Of a stretch of DNA of 51,624 bases, positions 1 to 8,415 are shown piece after piece. The notes beneath the pieces are model-generated. The model was not told where the DNA came from, made no database searches, and saw only the letters and a list, made by a program, of their open reading frames with translations. Position 1 is the first letter of the stretch. Every line of letters starts with the position of its first letter. The stretch covers positions 1 to 51,624 of the forward strand of contig NZ_JAATVY010000037.1 in the NCBI RefSeq assembly GCF_011947195.1, in the 5' to 3' direction. The DNA comes from Planosporangium thailandense (GTDB lineage: Bacteria > Actinomycetota > Actinomycetes > Mycobacteriales > Micromonosporaceae). A program made the position numbers and the translations under genes.

Positions 1-1802
1 CCAGCCGGGCTCTCACTGTCGGCGAGGGTCTGCCCGGATCCGGGCGTCGGCACCAGCGGGGTGGCGCTGTAGACCTCCTCCTCCAACCTCTCCTCGGTGG
101 CCACCAGGTCGGCAGCCTGCTCCCGCCCGGCCGACTTCGGAGTGAGCAGCGAGGCGAGCGCGCCGACGACCGCCATGGCGATCGCCAGCCAGAACACGAC
201 CACCAGGCCGTCGTGGAACGGTCCGGAGATCAGGTGCGGGAAGAACTGCCGGCCGGTGAGCGTGTGCGCGTTGGCGGCCGGCAGGTGGCCGAGGACCGGC
301 CCGAGCAGCGTTCCGATCGGGTTGTAGCCGAGGAATGCGGCGAACAGCGTACCCACCGGCGGCAGGCTCGCGATCGTGTGCGCGGCCTGCGCCGGCACGC
401 CCTGCGCGGTGAGCCCGCTGTCGAGGGTGTTCGGCAACGACGACGACAGCCCGGCGACCATGAGCGAGAAGAAGACGCCGATCGACAGCACCATGCCGGA
501 GTTCTGGAACGTCGCCCGCATACCGGAGGCGGCGCCGCGCAGGTGGGCCGGCACGCTGGACATGATCAGCGCGGTGTTCGGGGCGGAGAACAGGCCGCCG
601 CCGAGGCCGTTGACGAAGACCAGCAGGGCGAAGACGACGTAGTTGAAGTCGCTCGGGATCAGCAGCAGACCGCCGAACGAGGCCGCCATGACGAGCAGGC
701 CGCCGGCGGCGAACAGCCGGGCGCCGAACTTGTCCGACAGGTGGCCGGCGACCGGGCCGGCGGCGAGGAAGCCGATGGTCAACGGCAGCAGGTAGATGCC
801 GGCCCACAGCGGCGTCTGCTCGTAGTTGTACCCGTGCAGCGGCAGCCAGATGCCCTGCAGCCAGATGATGAGCATGAACTGCAGGCCACCGCGGGCGATG
901 GAGCTCAGCAGGTTGGCGGCGTTGCCGCTGGCGAAGGCCGGGATGCGGAACAGCGCGAGCGGGAACATCGGCTCGGCCACCTTCGCCTCGATCAGGCAGA
1001 AGACGAGCAGCACGACGACGCCGCCGATCAGGGCGGCGAGCACCCACGGGTTGGTCCAGCCCTGGGTGTGGCCGCCGTAGGGCTGGATGCCGTACGTGAT
1101 GCCGGCCAGCAGCGCGGTCAGTCCGACGGCGAAGGTCAGGTTGCCCCACCAGTCGATGCGCGCCTTGCGCCGCTGCGCCGTCTCGTGCAGTGAGCGGTAC
1201 GCCCAGATGGTGCCGACGATGCCGACCGGCACGCTGACCCAGAAGACCGAGCGCCAGTCCCAGTCGGCGAGCACACCGCCGAGCACCAGGCCGATGAACT
1301 GCCCGGCGAGGGCGGCGACGATGTTGATGCCGAGCGCCATGCCGCGCTGGGCGGCCGGGAACGCGTCGGTGAGGATGGCGGCCGAGTTGGCCATGAGCAT
1401 CGCGCCGCCGATGGCCTGTACCACCCGCCAGCCGATGAGCCAGAGCGCGCCCTTACCGCCGCTGAACGGGTCGAGCGACAGGGCGATCGACACGACGGTG
1501 AACACCGCGAAGCCGGCGTTGTAGATGCGCACCCGCCCGAACATGTCGCCGAGCCGGCCCAGGGTCACGACGAGCACCGCGGTGACGAGCATGTAGCCCA
1601 TCAGCATCCACAGCAGGTAGCTGACGTTGCCGGCGCCCAGCGCATCGAGCTTGATGCCGTTGAAGATCGCCGGAAGCGAGATCAGCACGATCGATCCGTT
1701 GATCGTGGCGATCAGCGTACCGAGCGTCGTGTTGGACAGCGCGACCCATTTGTACTTCGGATGGTCCGCGGTCAGCCCACCGGCCCCCGTACTCTGTGCC
1801 AT
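1..1802 (-). CDS. MFS multidrug exporter, DHA2/EmrB-QacA type (C-terminus outside window)
   Basis: About 600 residues are visible, and the reading frame runs off the left edge without a stop, so the C-terminus is missing. The protein has many hydrophobic segments, consistent with a 14-helix DHA2 drug:proton antiporter of the cytoplasmic membrane. Near residue 75 is an MFS motif-A-like stretch, [12 protein letters not shown] later [13 protein letters not shown] stretch is also typical of the family. The visible tail is hydrophilic ([13 protein letters not shown]). The ATG at 1802-1800 is preceded by AAGGAG about 11 bases upstream. It lies 105 bases downstream of a MarR gene on the same strand, the usual arrangement for an exporter under a substrate-responsive repressor. 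The substrate cannot be told from sequence. Confidence 0.93.
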   Translation of the reverse strand, partial: MAQSTGAGGLTADHPKYKWVALSNTTLGTLIATINGSIVLISLPAIFNGIKLDALGAGNVSYLLWMLMGYMLVTAVLVVTLGRLGDMFGRVRIYNAGFAVFTVVSIALSLDPFSGGKGALWLIGWRVVQAIGGAMLMANSAAILTDAFPAAQRGMALGINIVAALAGQFIGLVLGGVLADWDWRSVFWVSVPVGIVGTIWAYRSLHETAQRRKARIDWWGNLTFAVGLTALLAGITYGIQPYGGHTQGWTNPWVLAALIGGVVVLLVFCLIEAKVAEPMFPLALFRIPAFASGNAANLLSSIARGGLQFMLIIWLQGIWLPLHGYNYEQTPLWAGIYLLPLTIGFLAAGPVAGHLSDKFGARLFAAGGLLVMAASFGGLLLIPSDFNYVVFALLVFVNGLGGGLFSAPNTALIMSSVPAHLRGAASGMRATFQNSGMVLSIGVFFSLMVAGLSSSLPNTLDSGLTAQGVPAQAAHTIASLPPVGTLFAAFLGYNPIGTLLGPVLGHLPAANAHTLTGRQFFPHLISGPFHDGLVVVFWLAIAMAVVGALASLLTPKSAGREQAADLVATEERLEEEVYSATPLVPTPGSGQTLADSESPA

Positions 1803-1907
1803 TGAGGCTTGGTCTCCTTTTTCGGTTATGCGCCGCCGCGACGGTCGGCGGTCGTTCGTTCGGCCGTCTGCCCCTCCGGTGAGCCGTGCGCCGGTGCACG
1901 GCGCGTG

Positions 1908-2399
1908 TTACGACGGAAGCAGGTCGGCCAGTCGATCCAGTGCCGGCAGCGCGGCCACGATCGCCGCCCGGTCCGCCGGCGGAAGTGCGCTGAGCAGTTC
2001 GTAGAGCTTCTCGGCACGGGCCGCACGCCGCGCCAACAGCAGTTCGCGTCCCGCGTCGGCGATACGTACGACCACCACCCGCCCGTCGGCCGGGTCGGCG
2101 CATCGTTGCGCCAGCCCGGCCTTCTCCAGCCGGGACACCAGTTGGGTCATCGCCGGCTGGGTGACGCCCTCGGTGGCCGCCAGTTCGGACAGCCGATACG
2201 GGCCGTGCCGCTCGAGGGTGCGCAGCGTGGAAGCCGCCGTCAGGCTGATGTCACCCTGCGGGTTGAGGCGACGGACCAGCGTGAACACCCGCTCGAAGCT
2301 GATGGCCAGTTGGGTGCGGTCGAGCCGGTCCAGTTCGTCAAGACCGGCGACCTCACCGGGATCCGCCGGATCAGTGGAATCAATGCCGGTCTCCGCCAT
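1908..2399 (-). CDS. MarR-family transcriptional regulator
   Basis: A 163-residue winged-helix regulator. The recognition-helix region reads LSELAATEGVTQPAMTQLVSRLEKAGL (about residues 70-95), followed by the beta-wing DPADGRVVVVRIADAG, the standard MarR pattern. The length is normal for the family. The start chosen is ATG 2399; an in-frame start 21 bases upstream (2420) is possible. It precedes the MFS exporter on the same strand, so it probably represses the exporter and itself. The 30 bases upstream of the start are unusually A/T-rich for this region (gatagttatatcacgcac), a plausible promoter/operator. Confidence 0.92.
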   Translation of the reverse strand: MAETGIDSTDPADPGEVAGLDELDRLDRTQLAISFERVFTLVRRLNPQGDISLTAASTLRTLERHGPYRLSELAATEGVTQPAMTQLVSRLEKAGLAQRCADPADGRVVVVRIADAGRELLLARRAARAEKLYELLSALPPADRAAIVAALPALDRLADLLPS

Positions 2400-2561
2400 A
2401 CGGATAGTTATATCACGCACTTATACAAAGGTTCGATGCGCCCGCACCGCGGGCAGCGCGCCCCGGTCCGCGTCCGGCCGCCGTACGCCGCGGTCCGACC
2501 CGGAGCGAAAGGAGACACAGTGGACATCTCCACACGCGCCAGGCGCACCGTGGCCGGCCCG

Positions 2562-3434
2562 TCAGCCCTGCTCCAGCAGCCGCATCATGTCGGCGGCGTT
2601 GCGCTGCGCGTTGTCACCGGCGCAGTTGTTGAACAACACGTGCGTCTGGTCGGCCTCGCCAGCCAGCTGGCGGAGCCGGGGCGCCCAGTCGGCGAGCTCG
2701 GTGTCGGAGTACAGGTACCCGAACTTCTCCTGGATGTCGTGGCTGGTCCACTTGTCGCTGTGGCCGTGGAAGCGCACCACCGCCAGATCGGAGGTGGCCG
2801 CCACCACTGGCGGCACGGACGACTTGTACCCCTGCGGCATGTCGACCGCGACGAACGGCAGATCGTGTTCGCGCAGGAAGCCGAGGGTCTCCGCGGCGTT
2901 GTCGCCGTCGAACCAGGAGCGGTGCCGGAACTCCACCGCCACCCGCATCGGCTTGCACCGCGCGGCGACCTCGAGGATGTACTGCTTGTTGGACTTGCGG
3001 ATGGTGAACCAGGGCGGGAACTGGAACAGGATGACCCCGAGCTTGCCGGCGTCGGCCAGCGGGTCGAGCGCCGACAGGAACCGGCTCCAGAGATCTTCGT
3101 ACACCTGCGGCGCCAGGTCGTTCGGGTAGATGTTCTTCTTCTCGGTGTCCGGGCGCAGGTCGACCGGGAGCGCGGTCGGCTTCGACGGGTGACCGGTCAG
3201 CAAGCTGAAGGCCTTGACGTTGAAGGTGAAGTCGGCCGGCGTGCGCTGGGCCCACAGCCTCGCGGTCTGCTCGGCCGGCGGCGCGTAGTAGGTCGCGTCC
3301 ACCTCGACCAGCGGAAACTGCCGGGCGTAGTACGCCAGCCGCTTCTCGGCGGTGTTCGCCGTGCCCGGATACCAGCCGGAGGCCAGCAGGGTCTTGTCGG
3401 TCCACGACGCGGTGCCCACCCTGATCTCACCCAC
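2562..3434 (-). CDS. DUF72 family protein (YecE-like TIM barrel)
   Basis: This 290-residue protein matches DUF72 (PF01904) along its whole length. It has N-terminal IRVGTASWTD, a central FQFPPWF, VAVEFRHRSWF and a C-terminal VLFNNCAGDNAQRNA. All are family hallmarks of a cytoplasmic TIM-barrel fold of unknown biochemical role. The start is a GTG at 3434 with GGAG just upstream; the much longer open frame extending to 4631 overlaps the pirin gene on the opposite strand and is not real. It is divergent from the pirin gene, with about 156 bases of shared upstream DNA, so the two could share regulation. The function is unknown beyond the family. Confidence 0.93.
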   Translation of the reverse strand: MGEIRVGTASWTDKTLLASGWYPGTANTAEKRLAYYARQFPLVEVDATYYAPPAEQTARLWAQRTPADFTFNVKAFSLLTGHPSKPTALPVDLRPDTEKKNIYPNDLAPQVYEDLWSRFLSALDPLADAGKLGVILFQFPPWFTIRKSNKQYILEVAARCKPMRVAVEFRHRSWFDGDNAAETLGFLREHDLPFVAVDMPQGYKSSVPPVVAATSDLAVVRFHGHSDKWTSHDIQEKFGYLYSDTELADWAPRLRQLAGEADQTHVLFNNCAGDNAQRNAADMMRLLEQG

Positions 3435-3519
3435 GTGCTCCAGTCCACCTCGCGGCGGGTACGCCGGCAACTCGCGCCGTCGATATGAGCGGCCGGTAAC
3501 ATTGTTGCTTTGCGGAATG

Positions 3520-3531
3520 TTGCTTAAGCAA
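3520..3531. promoter_or_regulatory. 12-bp perfect palindrome, candidate operator upstream of pirin
   Basis: TTGCTTAAGCAA is a perfect palindrome in an A/T-rich pocket between the divergent DUF72 and pirin genes, 59 bases before the pirin ATG. A half-site-like TTGCTT also occurs at 3505. Palindromes of this kind are typical of MarR or HxlR regulators. Which protein binds is not known. Confidence 0.4.
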
Positions 3532-3590
3532 GTACAGTGAGGCGTGGCTGCCGGGACGACCGGCGCCGGCCGAGCCTTCAGGAGGGCCTC

Positions 3591-4571
3591 ATGCCTGCTG
3601 TCACCGTCGACGACCTCCTCGTCCTGCCCCGGGTCCCCGCTGCCGACCCGGCCACCACGCGCCCGCGCCCCGTCGAGTCCGTGACGACCGCGCCGCGTGG
3701 CTTCGAGGGCGAAGGCTTCCCCGTACGACGCGCGTTCGCCGGCGTCGACCTGCGGAAACTCGACCCGTTCATCCACATGGACCAGATGGGCGAGGTCGAA
3801 TACGCTCCGGGTGAGCCGAAGGGAACCCCCTGGCACCCGCACCGCGGCTTCGAGACCGTCACCTACATGATCGACGGCGAGATGGCGCACTCCGACTCCA
3901 ACGGCGGCGGTGGCCTGATCACCAACGGGGACACCCAGTGGATGACGGCCGGTGCCGGGATCCTCCACATCGAGACCCCGCCCGAGCACCTCGTGATGAG
4001 CGGCGGCCTGTTCCACGGCTTCCAGCTGTGGGTCAACCTGCCCAAGGCGCTGAAGTTCGCGCCCCCGCGCTACCAGGACATCCGCGCCACGAGCGTCGCC
4101 CTGCTCTCGTCGCCCGACGGCGGGGCCCTGATCCGGGTCATCGCCGGCGAGGTCGCCGGCCACGCCGGCCCGGGCGCGACCCACACCCCGATCACGCTGG
4201 TGCACGCGACCGTCAGCCCGGGCGCAACGCTGACGCTGCCCTGGCGCACCGACTTCAACGCCCTCGCGTACGTGCTGGCCGGCCGGGGTACCGTCGGCGC
4301 GGAGCGGCGGCCGATCGAGGCCGGGCAGCTCGCCGTCTTCGGCGCCGGCGACACCGTCAGCGTGGGCGCCGGGTCGAGCCAGGACAGCCGCAGTCCCCAG
4401 CTCGACGTTTTGTTCCTGGGCGGCCTGCCGATCCGCGAGCCGGTCGTCGCGTACGGCCCGTTCGTGATGAACACCAAGGCCGAGCTCGTCCAGGCCTTCG
4501 AGGACTACCAGAAGGGTCGGCTGGGCAGCATCCCCGCCGCCCACGCCGACGTCCGCGGCGAGGCCGACTGA
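3591..4571 (+). CDS. Pirin family protein
   Basis: A 326-residue bicupin. The N-terminal pirin domain carries the metal site: HPHRGFETVTYMIDGEMAHSDS (about residues 84-105), with His84, His86 and His104, and TAGAGILHIE near residue 122, whose Glu completes the set. The C-terminal cupin (about residues 170-290) and tail YGPFVMNT are also typical. Pirins bind Fe and act as redox-sensing co-regulators or quercetinase-like dioxygenases; which applies here is unknown. The start is ATG 3591, with AGGAGGG upstream. The gene is monocistronic and is followed by a strong hairpin at 4586-4653. Confidence 0.95.
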   Translation: MPAVTVDDLLVLPRVPAADPATTRPRPVESVTTAPRGFEGEGFPVRRAFAGVDLRKLDPFIHMDQMGEVEYAPGEPKGTPWHPHRGFETVTYMIDGEMAHSDSNGGGGLITNGDTQWMTAGAGILHIETPPEHLVMSGGLFHGFQLWVNLPKALKFAPPRYQDIRATSVALLSSPDGGALIRVIAGEVAGHAGPGATHTPITLVHATVSPGATLTLPWRTDFNALAYVLAGRGTVGAERRPIEAGQLAVFGAGDTVSVGAGSSQDSRSPQLDVLFLGGLPIREPVVAYGPFVMNTKAELVQAFEDYQKGRLGSIPAAHADVRGEAD

Positions 4572-4585
4572 CGTCCGAGCCCTCG

Positions 4586-4653
4586 GCTCCCGCCGGCCGG
4601 GCGGGGATTGCGGTGCCCCATACCATCGCAATCCCCACCCGGCCGGCGGGAGC
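4586..4653 (+). terminator. Large hairpin, terminator after pirin
   Basis: The arms are 4586-4612 and 4627-4653: 27 bases each with one mismatch, separated by a 14-base loop. It begins 14 bases after the pirin stop codon. There is no U-tract, as is usual in GC-rich actinobacteria. The stem is unusually long for a simple terminator. Confidence 0.65.
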
Positions 4654-4715
4654 GGTCTCAGTCAGACGGTGCGAATATCAGTCAGTTCGTGAACGCAGCC
4701 TCGTAACGGCGATGC

Positions 4716-4747
4716 GCGGGCCGATGCCGGCATGGGCGTCGGCCCGC
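4716..4747 (-). terminator. Hairpin downstream of the GntR gene
   Basis: Nine-base perfect arms (gcgggccga / tcggcccgc) are separated by a 14-base loop. The hairpin lies about 47 bases beyond the stop of the leftward GntR gene. It is a plausible factor-assisted terminator, though weak on sequence alone. Confidence 0.35.
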
Positions 4748-4793
4748 AGGCCGGTGGCGACCTCCGATGAGCGCGTGCGACCAGCCGCTTCGG

Positions 4794-5024
4794 CTACTGC
4801 GAGACTACGAACGTCCCGCGCCCCTTCACGACCCTGACCAGGCCCTCTTCCTTCAGCATCTCAACCGCGTGGAGCACCGTTCCGCGCGCCAGTCCGTACT
4901 CCTGCTGAAGCTGGGCGACAGACGGAATCGGCCGGTTGGGCTGAAGCTCCCCACTCTCGATCCGCCCGCGGAGGATAGCGGCGAGTTGCTGGTAGAGGGG
5001 ATCCGGTCCCTCTAGATCGATCAT
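4794..5024 (-). CDS. Small GntR-family (YtrA-like) transcriptional regulator
   Basis: A 76-residue protein that is almost only a GntR winged helix-turn-helix: PLYQQLAAILRGRIESGEL, then IPSVAQLQQEYGLARGTV and the wing GRGTFVVSQ. There is no effector-binding domain, so this is a minimal GntR regulator. The start chosen is ATG 5024 (MIDLEGPDPLY); longer in-frame starts exist upstream but add atypical sequence. It is divergent from the small genes at 5195-5709. The intervening DNA carries three ACTACC repeats that may be its operator. It probably controls itself and the two facing genes. Confidence 0.88.
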   Translation of the reverse strand: MIDLEGPDPLYQQLAAILRGRIESGELQPNRPIPSVAQLQQEYGLARGTVLHAVEMLKEEGLVRVVKGRGTFVVSQ

Positions 5025-5067
5025 GCAGGGACCGTAAACGGCCCAGGACTGCACGGTTCTTTCCGGG

Positions 5068-5103
5068 ACTACCATGGACCACCCTAGACTACCCTGCACT
5101 ACC
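5068..5103. promoter_or_regulatory. Three helically phased ACTACC direct repeats
   Basis: ACTACC occurs at 5068, 5088 and 5098, with offsets of 20 and 10 bases, placing the copies on one DNA face. They lie in the divergent region between the GntR gene and the gene starting at 5195, as expected for a GntR operator. This is read by eye; binding is inferred. Confidence 0.4.
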
Positions 5104-5134
5104 GGCGTACCGTCATCAACCAGTCACCAACGGC

Positions 5135-5170
5135 GAGAGCCGGCCGGCGATGGCACGCCAACCGGCTCTC
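5135..5170 (+). promoter_or_regulatory. Hairpin in the leader of the 5195 gene
   Basis: Nine-base perfect arms, GAGAGCCGG at 5135-5143 and CCGGCTCTC at 5162-5170, are separated by an 18-base loop. The hairpin ends 24 bases before the ATG at 5195, so it would sit in the 5' leader of the mRNA. The role is unknown. Confidence 0.3.
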
Positions 5171-5194
5171 TTGATCGGGACGGAGCCCCGACCC

Positions 5195-5485
5195 ATGACC
5201 AGCATGAAGGCGCGTCACTTCGCACCCGTCACGCCGCTGGAGACGGAGCCCCTCGGCGCGTACACCGACCCCGAGAAGCGGGAGGAAGCCCTGCGCGATG
5301 CCCTGCGGGGTGTGGAACTGGGCCGGTACGACGAGCGAATGATCGACTGGACGGTCAAGCGGTTCGACAACTCGGCGCTCCGTGTGTTCGTTAGCTGGCT
5401 GGAGCGCGTCCGGACGGCCGGGGTGGTCAGTGTGCTGAACGTCGACCGGGCACGGCAGGGCAACATCGGGAGGTTCGACCGGTGA
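5195..5485 (+). CDS. Small conserved hypothetical protein
   Basis: A 96-residue soluble, charged protein with no signal peptide or membrane segment. I do not recognise a domain. The start chosen is ATG 5195 (MTSMKARHF). An earlier ATG at 5150 would place the 5162-5170 hairpin arm inside the coding region. Its end overlaps the next start by four bases (GTGA), so the two genes are translationally coupled. It faces the small GntR regulator and is probably controlled by it. The pair could be a remnant of an accessory element; that is inference. Confidence 0.7.
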   Translation: MTSMKARHFAPVTPLETEPLGAYTDPEKREEALRDALRGVELGRYDERMIDWTVKRFDNSALRVFVSWLERVRTAGVVSVLNVDRARQGNIGRFDR

Positions 5486-5709
5486 CTGCTCACCAGCCGC
5501 TACGGCCGAACTGGTCCTGCGTCGGGTGCGGGTACCCCTGGCCGTGCCCGAGCCGCCGGCGTCAACTGCTCGGCCAGTACGCCGACGCTCCGGCGTCGCT
5601 GGCCCTGATGCTCGGGTCGGCCATGATCGAGGCCGCCGCCGACCTCCGGGAAGCGCCGGCCGGCGATCTGCACGAACGCTTCGTGGGGTGGTTGTCACCG
5701 GCGGCATGA
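5482..5709 (+). CDS. Small Cys-rich hypothetical protein (CxxC...C)
   Basis: This 75-residue protein starts at a GTG that overlaps the previous stop. Near the N-terminus is WSCVGCGYPWPCPSRRRQLL, with Cys13, Cys16 and Cys22, which could hold zinc or form a disulfide pair. The rest is predicted helical (ADAPASLALMLGSAMIEAAADLREA). No catalytic domain is visible. I believe similar small genes sit beside minimal GntR regulators in related actinobacteria, but that is memory and should be checked by search. Confidence 0.7.
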   Translation: MTAHQPLRPNWSCVGCGYPWPCPSRRRQLLGQYADAPASLALMLGSAMIEAAADLREAPAGDLHERFVGWLSPAA

Positions 5710-5764
5710 TGACCTTGATCGGGGACGTGGATGCCGCCCCCAGCCCGCTTGGCTGGAGGCCGTC

Positions 5765-6133
5765 CTAGAGCTCTTGGACAGGACGTGACAGCAGGCAGAA
5801 CTCGTTGCCTTCCGGATCGGCAAGCACGACCCAGCTCACGTCGGAGGGCTGTCCCACGTCGACGCGCCGTGCCCCGAGGGTGAGCAACCGGTCAAGCTCC
5901 TCCGCGGTGGACACGCCGTCGGCACGCAGGTCGAAATGCAACCTGTTCTTAATGACCTTTCCCGCTGGCACCGCCACCACGTCGATCATCGGCCAGGAAC
6001 GGTCGGAGGCGGCGATGGTGATCACCTCAGCATCCTCGTCGACAACCTGCCAGCCGAGAACCGAGCACCAGAAGTCGGCGATCAGTTGTGGTCGGACGGC
6101 GTCGATGGCGATGACGGCAAGACGGCTCGGCAT
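5765..6133 (-). CDS. VOC superfamily (glyoxalase-like) protein
   Basis: A 122-residue protein with the actinobacterial glyoxalase-like pattern: AVIAIDAVRPQLIADFWCSVLGWQV at the N-terminus, RLHFDLRADG in the middle, and WVVLADPEGNEFCLL at the end. These form the paired beta-alpha-beta-beta-beta modules of the vicinal oxygen chelate fold. Potential metal ligands include His in LHFDL and Glu in EGNEFCLL. The substrate is unknown. The start chosen is ATG 6133 (MPSRLAV); an in-frame start at 6151 is possible. Confidence 0.9.
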   Translation of the reverse strand: MPSRLAVIAIDAVRPQLIADFWCSVLGWQVVDEDAEVITIAASDRSWPMIDVVAVPAGKVIKNRLHFDLRADGVSTAEELDRLLTLGARRVDVGQPSDVSWVVLADPEGNEFCLLSRPVQEL

Positions 6134-6362
6134 GCCGTCATTTTCACCCACCCGCGGCGATGCACCAGCCCTCTAGTCCGGTAGCCGGCGGGTGGGAGCA
6201 ACGGCACAACGTCATCGCGCCGGCGCTGGGCCGGCCCAACGTCGGGGCCGCTGATGGTTGGTGCCGCGCCACCTAAACGGCAGGATAAGAAAGCCGCAAG
6301 AATCCTTAAGGCTGGCTTACGGCCATGGCCGATGCGCTGCGCCGACTGGTACCACATACCTG

Positions 6363-7820
6363 ATGGACGCCGCAACGACGACCTACGGGACTCGGCCGTC
6401 AGCTTCGGGTCCGGCCGAAACGGCCACGCCGGGACCGACGGCGGGGACCGGCTGGTCGGCCCGGCCGCCGGCCGCGTTCGTCCGGCCGCCCCGCCCCCGC
6501 GAGGACACCAGGCCCGGTCGATGGGTGGTACGCCTGGTGTTCTGGGCGGGCCTCGTCGCGGTGATCGCACCCTGGTGGCTGGACACGCCGTCCGGCTCCC
6601 TGGCCGGGACCGGAGCGGTCCTCACCGCGGCCGGCCGGATCACCGGGCTGCTCAGCGCGTACCTGCTGCTCGTCCAGGTGCTGCTGATGAGCCGGTCCGG
6701 CTGGCTGGAGCGCTGGGTCGGCGCCCGCAGCCTCGTCAGCTGGCATCGGGAACTGGGCGGATTCCTCGTCGTCGCGATCGCCGCCCACATCGCGTTCATC
6801 GTCGTCGGGTACGCGGCGACCGACCACTCGTCGGTGACCAAGGAGACGTGGACGATCGTCACCGGATACGAGGACATGGTCACCGCCGTCGTGGCCGCCG
6901 CCCTGCTCGCCGGGATCGCCCTTCTCAGCATCCGGGCGCTGCGCCGGGCGCTGCGCTACGAGCTCTGGTACTACCTGCACGTCACCTCGTACCTGGTGCT
7001 GTTTCTCGCCTACGGCCACGAGTTCGCCAACGGGCAGGAGATGGTCGGCGGCAAGCTGGGACGGCACCTCTGGATCGCCCTGTACGTGCTGGTCGGCGCC
7101 GAGGTGCTGTGGGGCCGGCTGCTCGGCCCCCTACTGCTCAACCGGCGCCACCGGCTGCGGGTGGTACGGGTGATCGACGAGGCGCCGGACATGGTGTCGG
7201 TGTACATGATCGGCCGGGATCTCAGCCGGCTCGACGTCAAGGCCGGGCAGTTCTTCCGGTGGCGTTTCCTTGCCCGCGGGTACTGGTGGCAGGCCCACCC
7301 GTTCTCGCTGTCGGCCGCGCCGAACGGGCAGTGGCTGCGGGTCACGGTCAAGACCGTCGGCGACCACACCACCGCGCTGCGCCGGCTGCGACCGGGCACG
7401 CGGGTCTACGTCGAAGGCCCGTCCGGCGACTTCACCGCCGACCGGCGGACCGCGGCCGGCGCCCTGCTCATCGCCGGCGGCAGCGGTATCGCCCCGATCC
7501 GCGCCCTGCTGGAGGAACTGCCGGCCGGCACGGTGGTGATCTACCGTGCCAGCACCGACCAGGACCTGCTGTTCCGCCGGGAGCTGGAGCAGCTGGCCGA
7601 GGCGCGCGGCGCGACGCTGTGGTACCTGGTGGGCTCCCGCGACGATCCCCGGACCCGCCACTTCCTGTCCCCCCGCGGCGTCCGTGAGCTGGTGCCGGAC
7701 GTGACGGCCCGGGACGTGTACCTGTGCGGACCGTCGGGCCTGATCGAGCAGTCGCAGCGCACCCTGCGCCGGCTCAACGTCCCGCGCCGCCAGATCCACC
7801 TCGACCCGTTCGAGTTCTGA
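6363..7820 (+). CDS. Ferric-reductase-like transmembrane flavocytochrome
   Basis: A 485-residue membrane protein. After a Pro-rich cytoplasmic N-terminus (about residues 1-50), roughly six transmembrane helices (about 50-255) carry heme-type histidines: WHRELGGFLVVAIAAHI and YYLHVTSYLVLFLAYGHEF. The C-terminal half is an FNR-type FAD/NAD(P)H reductase, with HPFSLSAAP for FAD, AGGSGIAPIRALL for the nucleotide, and YLCGPSGLIE. It should move electrons from cytoplasmic NAD(P)H through heme across the membrane. Downstream lie an FMN-binding protein and ApbE, so the likely acceptor is a covalently flavinylated extracytoplasmic protein. The start is ATG 6363; an earlier ATG at 6258 adds 35 atypical residues. 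Confidence 0.92.
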   Translation: MDAATTTYGTRPSASGPAETATPGPTAGTGWSARPPAAFVRPPRPREDTRPGRWVVRLVFWAGLVAVIAPWWLDTPSGSLAGTGAVLTAAGRITGLLSAYLLLVQVLLMSRSGWLERWVGARSLVSWHRELGGFLVVAIAAHIAFIVVGYAATDHSSVTKETWTIVTGYEDMVTAVVAAALLAGIALLSIRALRRALRYELWYYLHVTSYLVLFLAYGHEFANGQEMVGGKLGRHLWIALYVLVGAEVLWGRLLGPLLLNRRHRLRVVRVIDEAPDMVSVYMIGRDLSRLDVKAGQFFRWRFLARGYWWQAHPFSLSAAPNGQWLRVTVKTVGDHTTALRRLRPGTRVYVEGPSGDFTADRRTAAGALLIAGGSGIAPIRALLEELPAGTVVIYRASTDQDLLFRRELEQLAEARGATLWYLVGSRDDPRTRHFLSPRGVRELVPDVTARDVYLCGPSGLIEQSQRTLRRLNVPRRQIHLDPFEF

Positions 7821-7848
7821 CCCCTCGCCGTCGACCAGGAGGCCCACC

Positions 7849-8415
7849 GTGCGCCGCGTGATCGCCGCACTCTTCGGCACCGCTGCCGGCACGACGCTGC
7901 TCATCGGGCTGAAGACCGGCGCGCCCGTCGGGAAGCCGACGCCGGTGTCCGCGGCGCCGGTCCAGCCGACCTCTCCCCCGCCCGGCGCGCCGCCGGCCGG
8001 ATCAGCGCCGTCGGCGCCGGCCGCTCCCCCGGCGGCGTCGCGGACTCCGGGCGCTCCGGCGCCGACCCTGTCGGCCTCCCGTGCCGCCGCGCCGGCGCCC
8101 CGCCCGACCACCTCGCCGAAGCCTCCCACCGGCGCCACCGGGACCTTCACCGGCTCGGTCGCGCAGACCCCGTACGGCCCGGTACAGGTGCGCATCGTCA
8201 TGTCCGGCGGGCGGATGACCGACGTCACCGCGGTCCAGTTGCCCAACAGCTAGTCCCGGTCGGTCCAGCTCAGTGGCCGCGCGGCACCCGTCCTGCGACA
8301 GGAGGCGCTCAGTGCGCAGAACGCAGCGATCAACACCGTGTCCGGCGCGACCTACACCAGTCAGGGGTACCGCAGCTCGCTGCAGGCAGCCCTCGATGCG
8401 GCGAAACGTGCTTGA
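7849..8415 (+). pseudogene. FMN-binding domain protein interrupted by in-frame TAG
   Basis: A GTG start at 7849 follows AGGAGG. The frame encodes an N-terminal signal/anchor, a long Pro/Ala-rich linker, then an FMN_bind domain (TGSVAQTPYGPVQVRIVMSGGRMTDVTAVQLPNS). TAG occurs at 8251-8253 (codon 135). Translation in the same frame continues for 53 codons to TGA at 8413, giving the rest of the domain: PVLRQEALSAQNAAINTVSG followed by ATYTS. The SGATYTS segment is the threonine flavinylation motif used by ApbE. A protein ending at TAG would lack it. A CAG-to-TAG change would explain the stop. It could be a true nonsense mutation, a sequencing error or readthrough. Confidence 0.85.

Noticed and set aside
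2562-4631. A long minus-strand frame that would extend the DUF72 protein to 689 residues
   Set aside because: The upstream 400 residues lie opposite the pirin gene and lack any domain; a GTG with a ribosome site at 3434 gives the normal DUF72 length.
4586-4653. Insertion-sequence end or attachment site
   Set aside because: The 27-base arms are close together with a 14-base loop and no transposase or target duplication nearby; a terminator is simpler.
5795-6362. FMN riboswitch before the flavin-transfer genes
   Set aside because: I looked for the conserved multi-helix RFN sequence upstream of 6363 and did not see it.
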